From contig NZ_JACORU010000007.1 in NCBI RefSeq assembly GCF_014297445.1, positions 62,001 to 126,000 of the forward strand: a DNA stretch of 64,000 nt. Direction: 5' to 3'. Below, one piece after another: positions 63,004-64,000 of the stretch (within the stretch, counting starts at the first letter, position 1; every line of letters starts with the position of its first letter). The position numbers were made by a program, and so were the translations under genes. The notes beneath the pieces were generated by a model. It ran no database searches and was not told the origin of the DNA. It worked only from the letters and a program-made list of their open reading frames with translations. This DNA comes from Ramlibacter albus. GTDB lineage: Bacteria > Pseudomonadota > Gammaproteobacteria > Burkholderiales > Burkholderiaceae_C.

Positions 63004-64000
63004 CAGATGATCCGCGAGAACTTGGCCCGGTTGCGGTCGGCCTGCAGGTACTTGTCGAACACCATCGCGACGCCGCGCACGAAGAACCAGCCGCTGGCGG
63101 TCACCTGGATGCCGGTGTCGTCCACCGTCACGAGGCCCTGGTCCTGCAGCGACTTGAGCTGCTCCAGTTCCGCGGCGAAGTAGTTCCTGAAGTCCAGCAG
63201 CCACGCGAGCTCGATCGACTCGAACACCACCTGCCCCTGGCACATCAGCGCCATGATGACGGCGCGGCGCGCGAGGTCGTCGCGCGACAGCGCCAGGCCG
63301 CGCACCACCGGCAGCCGGCCGTGGTCAAGCGCGTCGCAGTATTCCTCCATCGTCTTCGCGTTCTGCGAGTACGTGGCGCCGATCTTGCCGATGGCGGACA
63401 CGCCCAGGCCGATCAGGTCGCAGTCGGGCTGCGTGCTGTAGCCCTGGAAGTTGCGGTGCAGCCGGCCCTGGCGCTTGGCGATGGCCAGCGCATCGTTCGG
63501 CAGGGCGAAGTGGTCCATGCCCACGTAGACATAGTCCGCGGCGAGGAAGGCCGTGAGCGCCTGCGACAGCATCGAGATCTTGCTGCCGCCCGTGGGCAGG
63601 TCGGCGGAGATGATGCGCCGCTGCGGCTTGAAGCGCTCAGGCAGGTGCGCGTAGCCGTACAGGGCGATCCGGTCCGGGCGCAGCTGGCGCACCTGCTCCA
63701 GCGTGCGCGCGAACGACTCGGGCGTCTGCTTCGGCAGGCCGTAGATCAGGTCCACGTTGATCGAGTCGAAGCCGATGCGGCGGGCATCCTCGACGAGCGC
63801 GAACACCTGCTCGGCCGGCTGGATGCGGTGCACCGCCTTCTGCACTTCGGGGTCGAAGTCCTGCACGCCGAACGAAAGGCGGTTGAAGCCCAGGTCGGCC
63901 AGGTTCTGCAGCCGGGTGGCGTCGACCGTGCGGGGGTCCACTTCGATGGAGCACTCGGCGCCCGGGGCGATGGCGAAGCTGCGGCGCAGCATGGCCATCA
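63003..64000 (-). CDS. hemN: Oxygen-independent coproporphyrinogen III oxidase (N-terminus outside window)
   Basis: The C-terminal part, about 332 residues, is visible. Landmarks of HemN are CSIEVDPRTVDATRLQNLAD, GFNRLSFGVQDFDPEVQKAV, INVDLIYGLPKQTPESF, GYAHLPERFKPQRRI and YVYVGMDHFALPNDALAIAK. The radical SAM CxxxCxxC motif lies beyond the right edge. It makes protoporphyrinogen IX under low oxygen. Downstream of it in the same operon is the DsbD_2/TauE-type gene. Confidence 0.93.
   Translation of the reverse strand, partial: MAMLRRSFAIAPGAECSIEVDPRTVDATRLQNLADLGFNRLSFGVQDFDPEVQKAVHRIQPAEQVFALVEDARRIGFDSINVDLIYGLPKQTPESFARTLEQVRQLRPDRIALYGYAHLPERFKPQRRIISADLPTGGSKISMLSQALTAFLAADYVYVGMDHFALPNDALAIAKRQGRLHRNFQGYSTQPDCDLIGLGVSAIGKIGATYSQNAKTMEEYCDALDHGRLPVVRGLALSRDDLARRAVIMALMCQGQVVFESIELAWLLDFRNYFAAELEQLKSLQDQGLVTVDDTGIQVTASGWFFVRGVAMVFDKYLQADRNRAKFSRII

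Overview
The window is a very GC-rich bacterial chromosome segment with dense, mostly operonic genes. Gene content points to a betaproteobacterium of the order Burkholderiales, most likely Comamonadaceae: Bug-type and TAXI solute receptors, CaiB/enoyl-CoA hydratase/Bug modules, a tandem glycine riboswitch ahead of gcvTHP, Sox genes, and an intergenic three-hairpin repeat. This placement is inference from gene style; there is no rRNA in the window. No tRNA, rRNA, CRISPR array, insertion sequence or prophage was seen.

Layout. 1-4.4 kb: small metabolic genes (DUF1028, carboxymuconolactone decarboxylase-like, AhpD-like, thioesterase, EamA exporter, SDR). 4.4-8.7 kb: electron-transfer-flavoprotein:ubiquinone oxidoreductase followed by two membrane-anchored TAXI receptors. 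8.7-16.2 kb: MerR regulator, secreted DUF4399 protein, and an orphan Rhs protein with two small downstream genes. 16.2-20.5 kb: a complete sugar-type ABC importer (ATPase, binding protein, two permeases). 20.5-22.9 kb: a CesT-like secretion chaperone with a frame-disrupted partner, then a DUF4143 ATPase headed by four 22-bp direct repeats. 23.0-27.7 kb: glycine riboswitch and gcvT-gcvH-gcvP.

27.7-34.4 kb holds the most unusual unit: cupin, then a tightly overlapping run of cytochrome c, flavocytochrome c flavoprotein, a two-subunit xanthine-oxidase-family molybdenum hydroxylase, and soxX, soxY, soxZ, soxA. There is no soxB or soxCD in the window. 34.4-40.7 kb carries three small toxin-antitoxin pairs (HigBA-like, ParE with an unstable antitoxin, BrnTA). 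The BrnTA pair is bracketed by perfect 25-bp direct repeats, one of which is the end of the gene it separates from its old neighbour.

40.7-50.6 kb: PEP mutase-like enzyme, acetyltransferase, SDR, branched-chain-type receptor, hydrolase, a secreted repeat protein, and a Bug receptor/CoA-transferase/enoyl-CoA hydratase operon. 50.6-55.7 kb: a divergent aminotransferase and GntR/glycolate-dehydrogenase-like pair sharing two identical operators; together with gcvTHP these fit glyoxylate, glycine and 2-hydroxyacid turnover. 55.7-57.6 kb: a frame-broken leucine-rich protein with an effector-like C-terminus. 57.7-59 kb: an XRE/AbiEii-type toxin-antitoxin pair. 59-64 kb: acetyltransferase, hybrid sensor kinase, MarR regulator, a DsbD_2/TauE-type membrane protein and the C-terminal part of HemN.

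Three features recur: start-stop overlaps of 4 nt inside operons, promoters whose -10 box sits 6-8 nt before a start codon (predicting leaderless mRNAs), and three copies of a covarying three-hairpin element placed just after stop codons.
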